Shown here: piece by piece, positions 6,901 to 12,632 of the stretch
How the letters are laid out: the number at the start of each line of letters is the position of its first letter
How positions within the stretch are numbered: the first letter of the stretch is position 1
Origin: JAGMDK01 sp023128695
GTDB lineage: Bacteria; Planctomycetota; Phycisphaerae; UBA1845; Fen-1342
Direction: 5' to 3'
Assembly (NCBI GenBank): GCA_030628805.1
Contig: DAOVQG010000101.1
Location: 1 to 14,136 of the forward strand
DNA: 14,136 bases
Notes under the pieces: generated by a model
The model's input: only the letters and a program-made list of their open reading frames with translations
Told to the model about the DNA's origin: nothing
Database searches by the model: none
Program-made: the position numbers and the translations under genes

Positions 6901-7314
6901 CGGTCCGAGTCGGAGGTAACGGCTGGTTTCCCCGCCGATTTCAAAGACCGTTCGTACCTGGGGATGCAGCAGGTCGATCGCTCGAACGCAAGCCTGGAAC
7001 TCGTTGCAGGTGGGAGCTTTCAAGGCCTCGGCCACGAGCCGGCTTCCGGACCCGGTCAGGACCAGACCTTCGATCTGGTCGGCGGGGAGATAGTCCAGCA
7101 ATTCGGCCAGCAACTCAAGAGTGGCAGCAAGGGAGCGACCCCGCGTCCGCCGAGGTTTCGCGACCAGCACCGCGAAATTCGCGGCAGCAGGGGGCGTCAG
7201 CGCCCGGAGCCCACCGGCGGCACGGTCCGAAATTGTGTGGGCGTCTTGTTTCGGCAGGGCAATGGCCGCTTTCACACTGACCGCACCCACGTCGACGCCG
7301 ATGTAAATACCCAT
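3859..7314 (-). CDS. Double-ATPase CoA-activase/reductase (BadF/HgdC-like x2 plus DUF2229), PlsA/GeR-like
   Basis: This 1151-residue protein has two ASKHA ATPase domains. The first spans 1-290: GVDVG at 6-10, IGGE at 126-129, C156 in CAAGTG and C195 in CSVF. The second spans about 347-690: GLDIGS at 351-356, IGGQDSKY at 454-461, C555 in CAAGTG and C595 in CTVF. The 39-40 residue cysteine spacing matches HgdC, where two subunits share one [4Fe-4S] cluster and ATP hydrolysis lifts an electron to very low potential. A cysteine knot (C714, C717, C721, C739) and DUF2229-type segments (809-915 and 990-1118, including CGPDSF and LQFDGHSNDAG) follow. This is the N-terminal two-thirds of the PlsA/glycerol ester reductase layout. 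Two in-frame repeat-derived inserts occur at about 467-543 and 777-806. The last 30 residues are out-of-family overlap sequence. The ATG at 7314 has a weak AGAG site. A dehydratase activase is the alternative role. Confidence 0.88.
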   Translation of the reverse strand: MGIYIGVDVGAVSVKAAIALPKQDAHTISDRAAGGLRALTPPAAANFAVLVAKPRRTRGRSLAATLELLAELLDYLPADQIEGLVLTGSGSRLVAEALKAPTCNEFQACVRAIDLLHPQVRTVFEIGGETSRYLRLGPDPASGALGILDYSMNGDCAAGTGAFLDQQASRLQFSVEDIGALVEETERAAQIAGRCSVFAKSDMIHAQQKGFQPAEVLRGLCNAVATNFRSAVVKGRTPMPPVALLGGVSANTAVVRGLREVFEFADGQLLVPEAAESLPAVGAALSAAKASDGRPLALHKQLARLTTATENGSDPFARAKPLSMERVTLLNDQVKPYQFPEDDVIIDAYLGLDIGSVGTKLVLIDEHGDVIHSIFTRTDGRPIEVVSRCLREMEEAVGWGVQVRAVGSTGSGRELIGELVGADSINDEITAHKTGATFVGDRLLGKRPDTIFEIGGQDSKYISLENVPAEPRAGREANVAAGPRTGRQKDGWPAALAAGDTNDVSEQFASPTAKAMGHPPAGSRCHTEEAGSRDQIKSGDSTETIVVDFTMNEACAAGTGSFLEERAAELGVSIKDEFSQLALSSTAPIKLGERCTVFMERDVNTCMQSGAKRADVIAGLAYSIGYNYINRVIRGRKIGDCIFFQGGTAYNDAVAAAFSMITGKEIIVPPHNATLGAIGAALLAKEKVTATGISTRFRGYDLQQVNYTLREFTCKGCGNHCSIQEFNVEGEKTFWGDKCSDRYRKQAKTDRKPVIPDLVELHHELLHADNEEKPPNAGTAQEQWHKAGSAPSRPVRGPAATFPEQRHTATIGIPLAMYTYDLLPLWRRFFRACGFKVVISDETNRQTVRAGLDNVVAEPCFPIIVAHGHVAQLIDRNVDYLWIPNITTAFDKYPGVDSCVCPWGSTLPYIVRQAPTFRAWNERILCPILSLQRGPKVLCRELTRVVHKLGVSRRVARQAFDAAWAEQQRFQDAYAQAGRAALETLTNTGESGMVLVGRPYNIHDAGVSLSVARKLRELYGVNVLPVDALPLSEIDVRDVCDNMYWSYGQKILAAGKLVAEHPNLHIIYITNFKCGPDSFLKGYIRPASGKPFLTLQFDGHSNDAGMMTRCEAYLDSKGILRWWRKCRSKPAQQVLPTEPSSSPKCPTPVPG
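4888..4906. repeat. Short repeat of the GTGCCGCTGCTC type (partial)
   Basis: CTGTGTGCCGCTGCTCCG shares GTGTGCCGCTGCTC with the unit at 11549-11576 but breaks off before the TTGAGCAGTG half. It lies inside the activase linker insertion. Confidence 0.55.
4911..4938 (-). repeat. 28-bp TGTAGCGGCC repeat, inverted copy of 5855-5882
   Basis: This 28-bp unit begins ATGTAGCGGCCGGGCC and is the exact reverse complement of 5855-5882 in the same gene. It is part of the insertion in the linker of the activase. Confidence 0.85.
4958..4985. repeat. GTGCC(N)CTGCTCTTGAGCAGTG-type palindromic unit
   Basis: The core CTCTTGAGCAGTG with TTGTGCCATTG upstream matches the unit at 11549-11576 apart from a few bases. 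TTGCTCTTGAGCAG contains the small palindrome TGCTCTTGAGCA. It is read in frame through the activase gene. Confidence 0.65.
5715..5757. repeat. CCGGCTTCCAGCCGG-type palindromic repeat inside the activase gene
   Basis: CCGGCTGCCAGCCTC at 5716 and CACCGGCTTCCAGCCGG at 5741-5757 are two related, partly palindromic units (CCGGCT, then AGCCGG). They form the 3'-proximal part of the in-frame insertion in the second ATPase domain. Confidence 0.6.
5759..5844. repeat. GGGTGGCCC...GGGCCACCC inverted repeat inside the activase gene
   Basis: The ends GGGTGGCCC (5759-5767) and GGGCCACCC (5836-5844) bound a 36-bp imperfect inverted repeat. Each arm carries its own hairpin: CCATCGC-TTTA-GCGGTGG on the left and CCGCGGC-TAAA-GCCGCGG on the right. 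The arms differ at paired positions that keep each hairpin intact. The termini match the element at 13862-13986. The whole unit is translated in frame. Confidence 0.85.
5855..5920. repeat. Two tandem CGGCCGGNACGGGGC...TACATT repeats
   Basis: Units at 5855-5883 and 5891-5919 are direct copies with four or five differences. Both start CGGCCGG and end TACATT. The first is an exact inverted copy of 4911-4938. Both lie at the 5' side (in gene direction) of the insertion in the second ATPase domain. Confidence 0.8.
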
Positions 7315-7352
7315 AGAAATTTCTCTGAACGACCGCGTCGTTACCCTGGCTG

Positions 7353-7385
7353 ACTATAACAACGCTTTTAGTGGGTGCTCGTCAA
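7353..7385 (-). promoter_or_regulatory. Candidate promoter of the activase/radical SAM operon
   Basis: On the minus strand TGTTATAGT forms an extended -10 box (TATAGT at 7358-7353) about 40 bp before the ATG at 7314. TTGACG lies at 7385-7380, but the 21-bp spacing is longer than the usual 17, so the extended -10 would have to carry the promoter. This is a match by eye only. Confidence 0.35.
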
Positions 7386-7419
7386 GCACTTTTTGGGGCT
7401 GGTGCTCTGTCGCAAAAGT

Positions 7420-7508
7420 AATGTAGCGACCGGGCTCTGTCCCGGACGTAGTCGTAGGTGAACGTTTTCCCGCATCCTACGTCCGGGACAGAGCCCGGAC
7501 GCTACATT
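7420..7508. repeat. Long inverted repeat with TGTAGCG ends (31-bp arms, one mismatch)
   Basis: Arms 7420-7450 and 7478-7508 pair over 31 bp with a single mismatch around a 27-nt loop. The outer ends are AATGTAGCG and CGCTACATT, and each arm contains GGGCTCTGTCCCGG. The TGTAGCG terminus is shared with the repeats at 4911, 5855 and 8831, so they look like one family. It sits upstream of both divergent genes. Confidence 0.9.
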
Positions 7509-7633
7509 CGGTAAAGACGCCCCCGGTTCCGGACGAATGGTTTGAAAGAACTCCGGTGTGCGCTCACCGGCTGTCGGGCGCGTTTGCGCCGCGGGAGCCG
7601 TTTCGAGCCTTTCCGCGGAGGCTGTGCACCCGC

Positions 7634-8812
7634 GTGGAACAAAAGCCACAAGTCTTGGTCTTCGATGCCGCTTCCGGCCGGGCGGGCGAGTTCGCCCAGC
7701 GCCTGCGAGCGCGCGGTTTCACGCCGGTACAGCTCGAGCAGGGGACCAATGGGAAGCCGTCGGCAGGGAACGTGGCGGTTATCTTGATCGGCACAGGGCA
7801 GAAGGAAGAGCAGGCTGGTGAACTATCGGCTATGCTGAAGCGGCTGGTGGGCGAGCACGTGCCCACGCTGGTTTGGGGCGGGGGGGATGGCCTGCGCTCA
7901 GAAAGCGGGCCGCTGGTCGAGTGGCTGGCTTCGGACGTCGGTCTGGATGAATTGGTCGGCAAGGTCAGCACAGTGGCACGTTACGTCCCCCTCCTCGAAG
8001 GGCTTGAACGCGAGTTGCGACACATGCAACGGCTGGGGCAGCAGTTGAACCGCTACTTTAGCGAGATTGATCAGGAGATGCGTCTAGCCGGCCGGCTGCA
8101 ACGCGATTTCCTGCCGCGTAAGCTCCCGATTATCCCCCCCTATCATTTCCACGTGGTCTACCGGCCGGCGAGTTGGGTCAGCGGCGATATGTACGACGTC
8201 TTTCGCATCGACGAGCACCACATCGGCATGTTCGTGGCCGATGCGATGGGACACGGGGTCGCCGCCGGACTGCTGACCATGTTTTTGCGTCAAGCCCTGG
8301 AGCCCAAGCGGGTAGCGGGGAGCTCCTACTCGATCCTGACGCCGGGCGAGGTCCTGGATCATCTCCACCAGTGCCTGGTCAGACAAAAACTGCCCAATTG
8401 CCAGTTTGTGACGGCGGCGTATGGGATCATCGACACACGCCGTCGCGAGCTCATCCTGGCTCGGGCCGGACACCCGTATCCGGTTCACATCAGCCCCGGC
8501 GGCAAACTGCGCGAAGTGCGGATCGACGGCAGCCTGCTCGGTTTAGCCGATATCCCCTCCGGGCTGGAGGAAGCACATATACCGCTTGCCGTGGGCGACA
8601 AGGTGGTTATTTACACCGACGGGGTCGAGGATGAGATCCTGAGGCCGCGCGCTGAGGTCGGCGAGAAAACCGTGTTTACCGCCCAGTTTCAGGCTTGGGC
8701 CCAGCGGTCGGCCTCCGGCTTGGTAGAAGCCCTTGAGAACCACCTGGATTGCCGGGAGGGTTCACTACACCCGGCGGACGATGTCACGGTGCTGACGCTT
8801 GAGGTGGCATAG
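7634..8812 (+). CDS. SpoIIE/RsbU-type PP2C serine phosphatase with pseudo-receiver domain
   Basis: This 392-residue cytoplasmic regulator probably dephosphorylates a serine or threonine on a partner such as an anti-sigma-factor antagonist. Residues 1 to about 115 look like a receiver fold (VLVFD strand at 6-10, AVILIG strand), but no phospho-acceptor aspartate follows the third strand, so it is probably not phosphorylated. A coiled-coil linker (about 124-160) leads to the phosphatase: SGDMYD (D185, D188), VADAMGHG (D203), YTDGVED (D329) and ADDVT (D382/D383). All metal-binding aspartates are present, so it should be active. I chose GTG 7634 because GCGGAGG lies upstream, although 12 bases away, and because the first strand starts directly after it; GTG 7556 would add 26 Arg/Pro-rich residues. 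No kinase or STAS partner lies nearby, and the target is unknown. Confidence 0.85.
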   Translation: MEQKPQVLVFDAASGRAGEFAQRLRARGFTPVQLEQGTNGKPSAGNVAVILIGTGQKEEQAGELSAMLKRLVGEHVPTLVWGGGDGLRSESGPLVEWLASDVGLDELVGKVSTVARYVPLLEGLERELRHMQRLGQQLNRYFSEIDQEMRLAGRLQRDFLPRKLPIIPPYHFHVVYRPASWVSGDMYDVFRIDEHHIGMFVADAMGHGVAAGLLTMFLRQALEPKRVAGSSYSILTPGEVLDHLHQCLVRQKLPNCQFVTAAYGIIDTRRRELILARAGHPYPVHISPGGKLREVRIDGSLLGLADIPSGLEEAHIPLAVGDKVVIYTDGVEDEILRPRAEVGEKTVFTAQFQAWAQRSASGLVEALENHLDCREGSLHPADDVTVLTLEVA

Positions 8813-8830
8813 CAGTCCGCCGAAAAATCA

Positions 8831-8856
8831 TGTAGCGCCCGGCAAGGCTCCTGCCG
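8831..8856. repeat. TGTAGCG repeat remnant with small hairpin
   Basis: TGTAGCGCCC is followed by CGGCAAGGCTCCTGCCG (8840-8856), a short stem. It shares its terminus with the 7420-7508 family. It lies just after the phosphatase stop, between convergent genes. It has no T-run, so I do not call it a terminator. Confidence 0.5.
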
Positions 8857-9004
8857 AACTGCCCATCTGGAAGCTCAGCAGGGACTTCGCCCTATCATAA
8901 GGTAACGAATGAGAACTTGGCTCGTCACGCCGCCGCCTCGAGCGGGAGCGGCCTGTCAACGACGAGGCAGCAGCGCTCGCGCCCTACTGCGGTCCCGGCC
9001 ACGA

Positions 9005-9781
9005 TTACTTCTCGATCAGCTCCGGAGTCTGTGTCTCGGTCGGCGTTGCCGACCGCGTCATCGAGGGCGTCCCCGTCGCCGGCGTCATCACTCCGACAGT
9101 CACCGGCTCAGGCATCGGGATGGCCAGAATCTGGACACGCCGGTTGATCTGCATGTTCGCGGCACTCGTGTTCGGCACCTTGGGAGCATACTCCCCCTGG
9201 CCGGCGGCGATCATATGCTGCGGCTTGAGGCCGAGGCGCATTAGCTCGCGGAACACTGCCGCGCCGCGCGTCGCGCTCAGAGCCAGATTGTCCTGGTACA
9301 CGTGGCCCTTGATGCCGGTCCAGACGCTGTCCGTGTGCCCGATGACGACGATCAGCTTGTCAGAGAAGCTGGTCTGGATGTCGCTCACAATCCTCTGGAG
9401 TTGCGCCCGCCCCTCCGGCAACAGATCGGCGTAGCCCTGCTTGAACAGAATCCTGTCCCCCACGTCGATCCAGGCGGTGCCGCCCGCGCCACGCTCCCAA
9501 CCCGGCGGCAAGGCCTGTTCGGCCAACTCGGCAGCAGCCAAAGCAGCTTCCAACTCGCGTACCTGTTGCATCAGGCCACCGCCGCGGGCGATGGCCGCGT
9601 CGCGTTCGCTCACCGCCTGCGCCAGCCGCGCCCGCAGGTCGTCGTTTTCACGCTGGAGGTTGTCGAGATCCGCCTGGAGTGATTGAATTTGCAGTTCGCG
9701 GGGATCCGGGCCACACCCTGTTGCCAGCAGGGCGATCACCAGACCGCCGACTGCCACTGTCATCGACCGCGCCATCCTCAT
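9005..9781 (-). CDS. OmpA-like peptidoglycan-binding lipoprotein with coiled coil
   Basis: This 258-residue lipoprotein tethers the cell envelope to peptidoglycan. Residues 1-22 are a lipoprotein signal ending in LLATGC, so C23 is lipidated. Residues about 28-95 form a heptad-rich coiled coil (LQIQSLQADLDNLQRENDDL and onwards). Residues about 110-225 are an OmpA C-terminal domain: DRILFKQGYADL, VVIGHTDS, LALSATRG and NMQINRRVQI, the segments that hold the peptide stem of the wall. The tail is Thr/Pro-rich. I chose the ATG at 9781 because AAGGAGA lies six to seven bases upstream and the signal peptide begins there; the open frame continues upstream but reads as an arginine-rich extension. It faces the phosphatase gene and diverges from the propeller gene. 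It is Pal-like in role, but no Tol genes are present to support that name. Confidence 0.9.
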   Translation of the reverse strand: MRMARSMTVAVGGLVIALLATGCGPDPRELQIQSLQADLDNLQRENDDLRARLAQAVSERDAAIARGGGLMQQVRELEAALAAAELAEQALPPGWERGAGGTAWIDVGDRILFKQGYADLLPEGRAQLQRIVSDIQTSFSDKLIVVIGHTDSVWTGIKGHVYQDNLALSATRGAAVFRELMRLGLKPQHMIAAGQGEYAPKVPNTSAANMQINRRVQILAIPMPEPVTVGVMTPATGTPSMTRSATPTETQTPELIEK

Positions 9782-9921
9782 CTGAGCTCTCCTTATCACG
9801 ATTGTTCTGGCCACCATGCCACTCGCTTGCTGCCGTGCCACCGAGGGCGCGTCTAGCCCCCCCCGATCACGTGGTAGGATAGGTCGGCGGGGCTCGGGAC
9901 GCAAGGGTCGCGGGCCGGCGG

Positions 9922-9950
9922 TTGACGGAATCCATCCCGGGGACTAATCT
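9922..9950 (+). promoter_or_regulatory. Candidate promoter for the propeller-protein gene
   Basis: TTGACG (9922-9927), a 17-bp spacer and TAATCT (9945-9950) lie about 82 bp before the ATG at 10033. The -35 is good and the -10 is poor. The rest of the divergent gap 9782-10032 shows no other clear element. Confidence 0.3.
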
Positions 9951-10032
9951 TCATCTCCCAGTAGCGACGCCGGCACGGAGCCCCGCCGAGGAGTGCCTCC
10001 CCCCACCGGCGGCCTGCGACGGGAAGTAAGAC

Positions 10033-11424
10033 ATGACGCGCAGCCTTAGAGTGCATAACCACACAACTGCTGAAGAGCCGCGGGCTTTAGCCTGCGCGGT
10101 GCCGCGCGGACTGAAGTCCGCGGCTCTTCAGGTTCTGTTACTGCATCTTCTATGCCTCGGGACGCTGATCGCGCTCCACAGCCCGGCGGCCCTGGCAGAC
10201 GAAGATTTCATCCCCGCCCCGGCCCTGCACAAGGCCGGCCTGATCAAATTCTGGCAGCTCCAGTTGCCGCTTGAAGCGGATCAGGTTCTCCTGGATGCCT
10301 ATCTGGTGGACGACCAGCTTTACCTGGGCACGCAGGACGGGTATGTTTTCGCCGTTCATGCCTACACCGGTGCCATTCGCTGGCTCAAGCCGGTGACGCG
10401 CTCCGGGTACCGCATTCGCCGACCGTGCCATGCCGGGGGGCGCGTGATTTTTGTAACCCCTGTTGACGTCCAGATTTACGATCGTCTCAGCGGAGAGGGC
10501 CGGGCCCGCCGCGAGTTGCGGTTCCCGGCCCGCACCGCCGCGGTCAGTGACGGCCGGCGCTTCTTTGTCGGGGGGCTGGACAACCGGATCTATGCCTTCC
10601 GTGTGGACGGCCTCTTCCTCGATTGGCGTGCCGTCACAGATGGGCCGATTACTTCGCTGCCGGCAATTCACGGCGAAAATGTGTATGTCGCCAATGAGGG
10701 CGGCACGGTCTACGCCTGTACGCGCGACAGGAAAGTCGCCCGCTGGCCCAATCCGGCCTTCACCTACGGCCCCATCACCGCTGACCTCGTCGTTGATGAC
10801 AGCGGGGTTTACGTCGCCAGCCGCGACCAGTCGCTGTATCTCTTTGACCTCTATGGCGGACTGATCCGTTGGCGGGCGCGTCTTTCATCCCCTTTGTATG
10901 AAGCCCCGTATGTGTCCCGAGAACTCGCTTACCAGTATTCCATGACCGACGGGCTCGTCGCGGTCGAGACGGGGCTCGATTACGAAATCGAACAACGGCT
11001 GCGCTGGAAGCTGCCTCAGGGGCGGCAGGTGCTCGCCGTCGATCAGAAATACGTCTACGTCCGCTCGCTCGATGAAAAGCTCCTCGCGGTCGCGAAAAAG
11101 GACGGGCAGGTGGTGCATAGCATCCCGGCGGCAGGCTTTACCCTGGGAATCCCCGCCCAGGATACCACCATTTTCCTGGCTTCTCCGGATGGCAAGCTGT
11201 TCTGCGCCCGGCCCCGCGGCGCACCGCTATTGCAGCAGCAGGACATCGCCAAGGCCCTGCTCCCGGCCGAGCCGGGCACCGCGGACAAGACGTCGGCGGG
11301 CCGGCCGACGACCCAACCGGCCGCCGAGGCCCCGGATTACCTGGGCACGAAGCGCGGCGGAGTCCCGATCGGCGGAAAATCGAAGGTCTCTCGGGACTTT
11401 GAGAAGGGCGATAGGTCTGAATGA
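10033..11424 (+). CDS. Exported PQQ-like (BamB-like) beta-propeller protein
   Basis: This 463-residue exported protein carries repeated propeller strands: YLGTQDGYVFAVHAYTGAIRW (97-117), FVGGLDNRIYAFRVDG (178-193), YVANEGGTVYACTRD (218-232), YVASRDQSLYLFDLYGGLIRW (260-280), YVRSLDEKLLAVAKKDGQV (342-360) and FLASPDGKLFCARP (381-394). Such proteins act as extracytoplasmic scaffolds; nothing shows that PQQ itself is bound. The hydrophobic core 32-50 and the likely cut after ALA55 give a signal peptide. GGAAG lies about seven bases before the ATG, and GTG codons at 10051 and 10099 are alternatives. Residues 13-33 are encoded by a palindromic repeat, which lengthens the stretch before the signal core. 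Residues 412-463 are a Pro/Thr/Ala-rich low-complexity tail. The strands TVYACT and CARP carry free cysteines. The function is not known. Confidence 0.82.
   Translation: MTRSLRVHNHTTAEEPRALACAVPRGLKSAALQVLLLHLLCLGTLIALHSPAALADEDFIPAPALHKAGLIKFWQLQLPLEADQVLLDAYLVDDQLYLGTQDGYVFAVHAYTGAIRWLKPVTRSGYRIRRPCHAGGRVIFVTPVDVQIYDRLSGEGRARRELRFPARTAAVSDGRRFFVGGLDNRIYAFRVDGLFLDWRAVTDGPITSLPAIHGENVYVANEGGTVYACTRDRKVARWPNPAFTYGPITADLVVDDSGVYVASRDQSLYLFDLYGGLIRWRARLSSPLYEAPYVSRELAYQYSMTDGLVAVETGLDYEIEQRLRWKLPQGRQVLAVDQKYVYVRSLDEKLLAVAKKDGQVVHSIPAAGFTLGIPAQDTTIFLASPDGKLFCARPRGAPLLQQQDIAKALLPAEPGTADKTSAGRPTTQPAAEAPDYLGTKRGGVPIGGKSKVSRDFEKGDRSE
10070..10131. repeat. Palindromic repeat inside the N-terminal coding region of the propeller gene
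   Basis: Arms 10070-10083 and 10118-10131 (CTGAAGAGCCGCGG and its complement) are perfect over 14 bp. Inside lie GCGCGGTGCCGCGC and two small hairpins built on GGCTTTAGCC and GGACTGAAGTCC. It encodes residues 13-33 in frame. Confidence 0.88.
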
Positions 11425-11453
11425 AGCGCTGGTTGACTGACCACGCTCACCGT

Positions 11454-11502
11454 AGTTACTAGTTGTTGGTTATTAGTTATTGGTTTTTAGTTGTTAGTTC
11501 TT
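11454..11502. repeat. Heptanucleotide tandem repeat, seven copies of RGTTNTT
   Basis: Seven consecutive 7-mers: AGTTACT, AGTTGTT, GGTTATT, AGTTATT, GGTTTTT, AGTTGTT, AGTTCTT. The tract is strongly strand-asymmetric (T-rich on plus) and AT-rich in a GC-rich region. It starts 30 bp after the stop of the propeller gene. It resembles the heptamer STRR sequences known from cyanobacteria in unit length only. Confidence 0.85.
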
Positions 11503-11548
11503 CGGTTTCTTGCCGTAATAGTGCTTTGCCACAACTCAATTGACGGGT

Positions 11549-11576
11549 TGGTGTGCCGCTGCTCTTGAGCAGTGTT
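11549..11576. repeat. GTGTGCCGCTGCTCTTGAGCAGTG palindromic unit
   Basis: It contains the palindrome TGCTCTTGAGCA with GTGTGCCGC upstream. Related copies lie at 4888-4906 and 4958-4985 inside the activase gene. Here it is intergenic, about 30 bp outside the insertion sequence. Confidence 0.65.
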
Positions 11577-11609
11577 TCTTAACGATCTCGGTGTACTCGG
11601 TGAAGCTAA

Positions 11610-12612
11610 GGGCGCGCTCAAAAATAACTTGTTCACTTTTTCCGACGCGGGGATAGCGTATAGTTCCACTCGCCATGAAAGCGATGAGGCGTCAATCTGA
11701 GTCTGGCCAGTTCCTCGTCGGTTACTTTGACCGCGGTTTCGTAGGTTCGGTTGTCGAGCGCCGCCTTGACGATCAGGCCTGCCTTCGTCGTGGTCGCGGC
11801 CCACGCTCACCCAGCCCTGGTTGTTGAGGATATCGTACACGCCGTAGGGAATGGCCTTGCCCAGCTTCTTGTCCATGAAGTCGTGAACGCGAACCTCCTC
11901 GGGTTCGCCCCGGGGTTGCCACTCGCGCCCGGCGTTCTTGAAATCGCCCACCAGTTCTTTCTTTTTCGTGTCCACCGAGATCGCTGGCTGGCCACGGTCG
12001 TGGAAGCGTCGCACCGCCGCATTGATGTGCTCGAATTGCGCGTTGTGGTCGGGATGCGAGGCCCCTTCCCGCGTCTTGCGGTTGGCCTGCAGGCTGTAAC
12101 CGGCCTGACGGAGCAGCGCCGCCACGCTGTTGGCGCTGATCGGATGATGTTGACGGGCCAGTTCGTCCGCCAGACGACGCGTGCTCTTGCAGGTCCAGCG
12201 CAAGGGAGACTCCGGATCGCCCCGCGTCGCGGGTTCGATCAAGGCTTCCAGCGCGGCTACCAAACCGGGGTCCGTTTCGGTCAACCGCTGTCGTCCACCG
12301 CCCGGCCGCCGCACCCGCGCGGCTTCGGCCGCTCGCCGTCGAGCGGGCAAGTCCAACTCCCGCAGTCCGGCGGTAATCGTCGTGCGGGACAAACCTGTCG
12401 CATGAGCCACAGCGGTAACACCGCCCCAGCCCAGTTCGCGCGCCTCCGCTGCCGCCCACTGTCGCCGCCCGCGTTCGTCCATCTCCACGCGGAGGGCGCG
12501 ATACTTTCGCCGAATCCGTCTGATGGTTTGTGCATCTTGCATCCATTAACATCATCGACGCTCCAACGCCAAGTTCAACAGAGAATTGTTCAATTTACTT
12601 TTGAGCACGCCC
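11610..12612 (-). mobile_element. Internally deleted ISAzo13-family insertion sequence with terminal inverted repeats
   Basis: The left end begins GGGCGCGCTCAAAAATAA, and the right end, read inward on the minus strand, begins GGGCGTGCTCAAAAGTAA. About 21 of the first 26 bases match. TAA flanks both ends (11607-11609 and 12613-12615), as expected for a 3-bp target duplication. The element is 1003 bp long and carries a deleted transposase, so it is shorter than I would expect for a complete member. It may still move if a related transposase is supplied in trans. Confidence 0.82.
11633..12542 (-). pseudogene. ISAzo13-family (Rhodopirellula DDE) transposase, internal deletion and frame change
   Basis: Residues 1-252 (12542 to about 11787) follow the ISAzo13/Rhodopirellula transposase closely: an N-terminal helix-turn-helix region (GVTAVAHATGLSRTTI), GGGRQRLTETDPGL, SPLRWTCKSTRRLA, LQANRKTREG, SVDTKKKELVGDFKN (first catalytic Asp, D191) and GWVSVGRDHD. 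At about 11786 this breaks off. The family's C-terminus then appears in another frame: AGLIVKAALDNRTYETAVKV, EELARLRL and FHGEWNYTLSPRRKK, with its stop at 11635-11633 inside the left terminal repeat. The middle part, expected to hold the remaining catalytic acidic residues, is missing, so the product should be inactive. The N-terminal frame runs past the junction for about 99 unrelated codons and beyond the element; that tail is not a real protein end. Confidence 0.88.
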
Positions 12613-12632
12613 TAACAGTGCCACGCGGCCAA

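Larger units (their letters stand above)
7315..7633. other. Divergent intergenic region between activase operon and phosphatase gene
   Basis: This 319-bp gap holds the probable minus-strand operon promoter (around 7353) and a long inverted repeat (7420-7508). The last 120 bases before the phosphatase hold a possible GTG start at 7556 that I consider too early. I see no further gene and no recognisable operator. Confidence 0.6.

Noticed and set aside
6109..7353. 414-codon plus-strand open frame opposite the activase gene
   Set aside because: The minus strand here encodes clear ATPase motifs; the plus frame has no recognisable protein features.
528..7508. CRISPR array suggested by the many short repeats
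   Set aside because: The repeats are palindromes of several families at irregular distances and in both orientations, without equal spacers or cas genes.
9826..9843. Possible sigma-54 promoter (TGGCACGG) before the OmpA-like gene
   Set aside because: The -24 half matches but the -12 GC is misplaced by one base and TTGC is absent.
9782..9904. Upstream extension of the OmpA-like protein
   Set aside because: The strong AAGGAGA site and the signal peptide both favour the ATG at 9781.
11487..11632. Continuation of the transposase N-terminal frame beyond the insertion sequence end
   Set aside because: The codons follow a frame change, run through the terminal repeat and intergenic DNA, and do not resemble the family; the true family C-terminus is in another frame.
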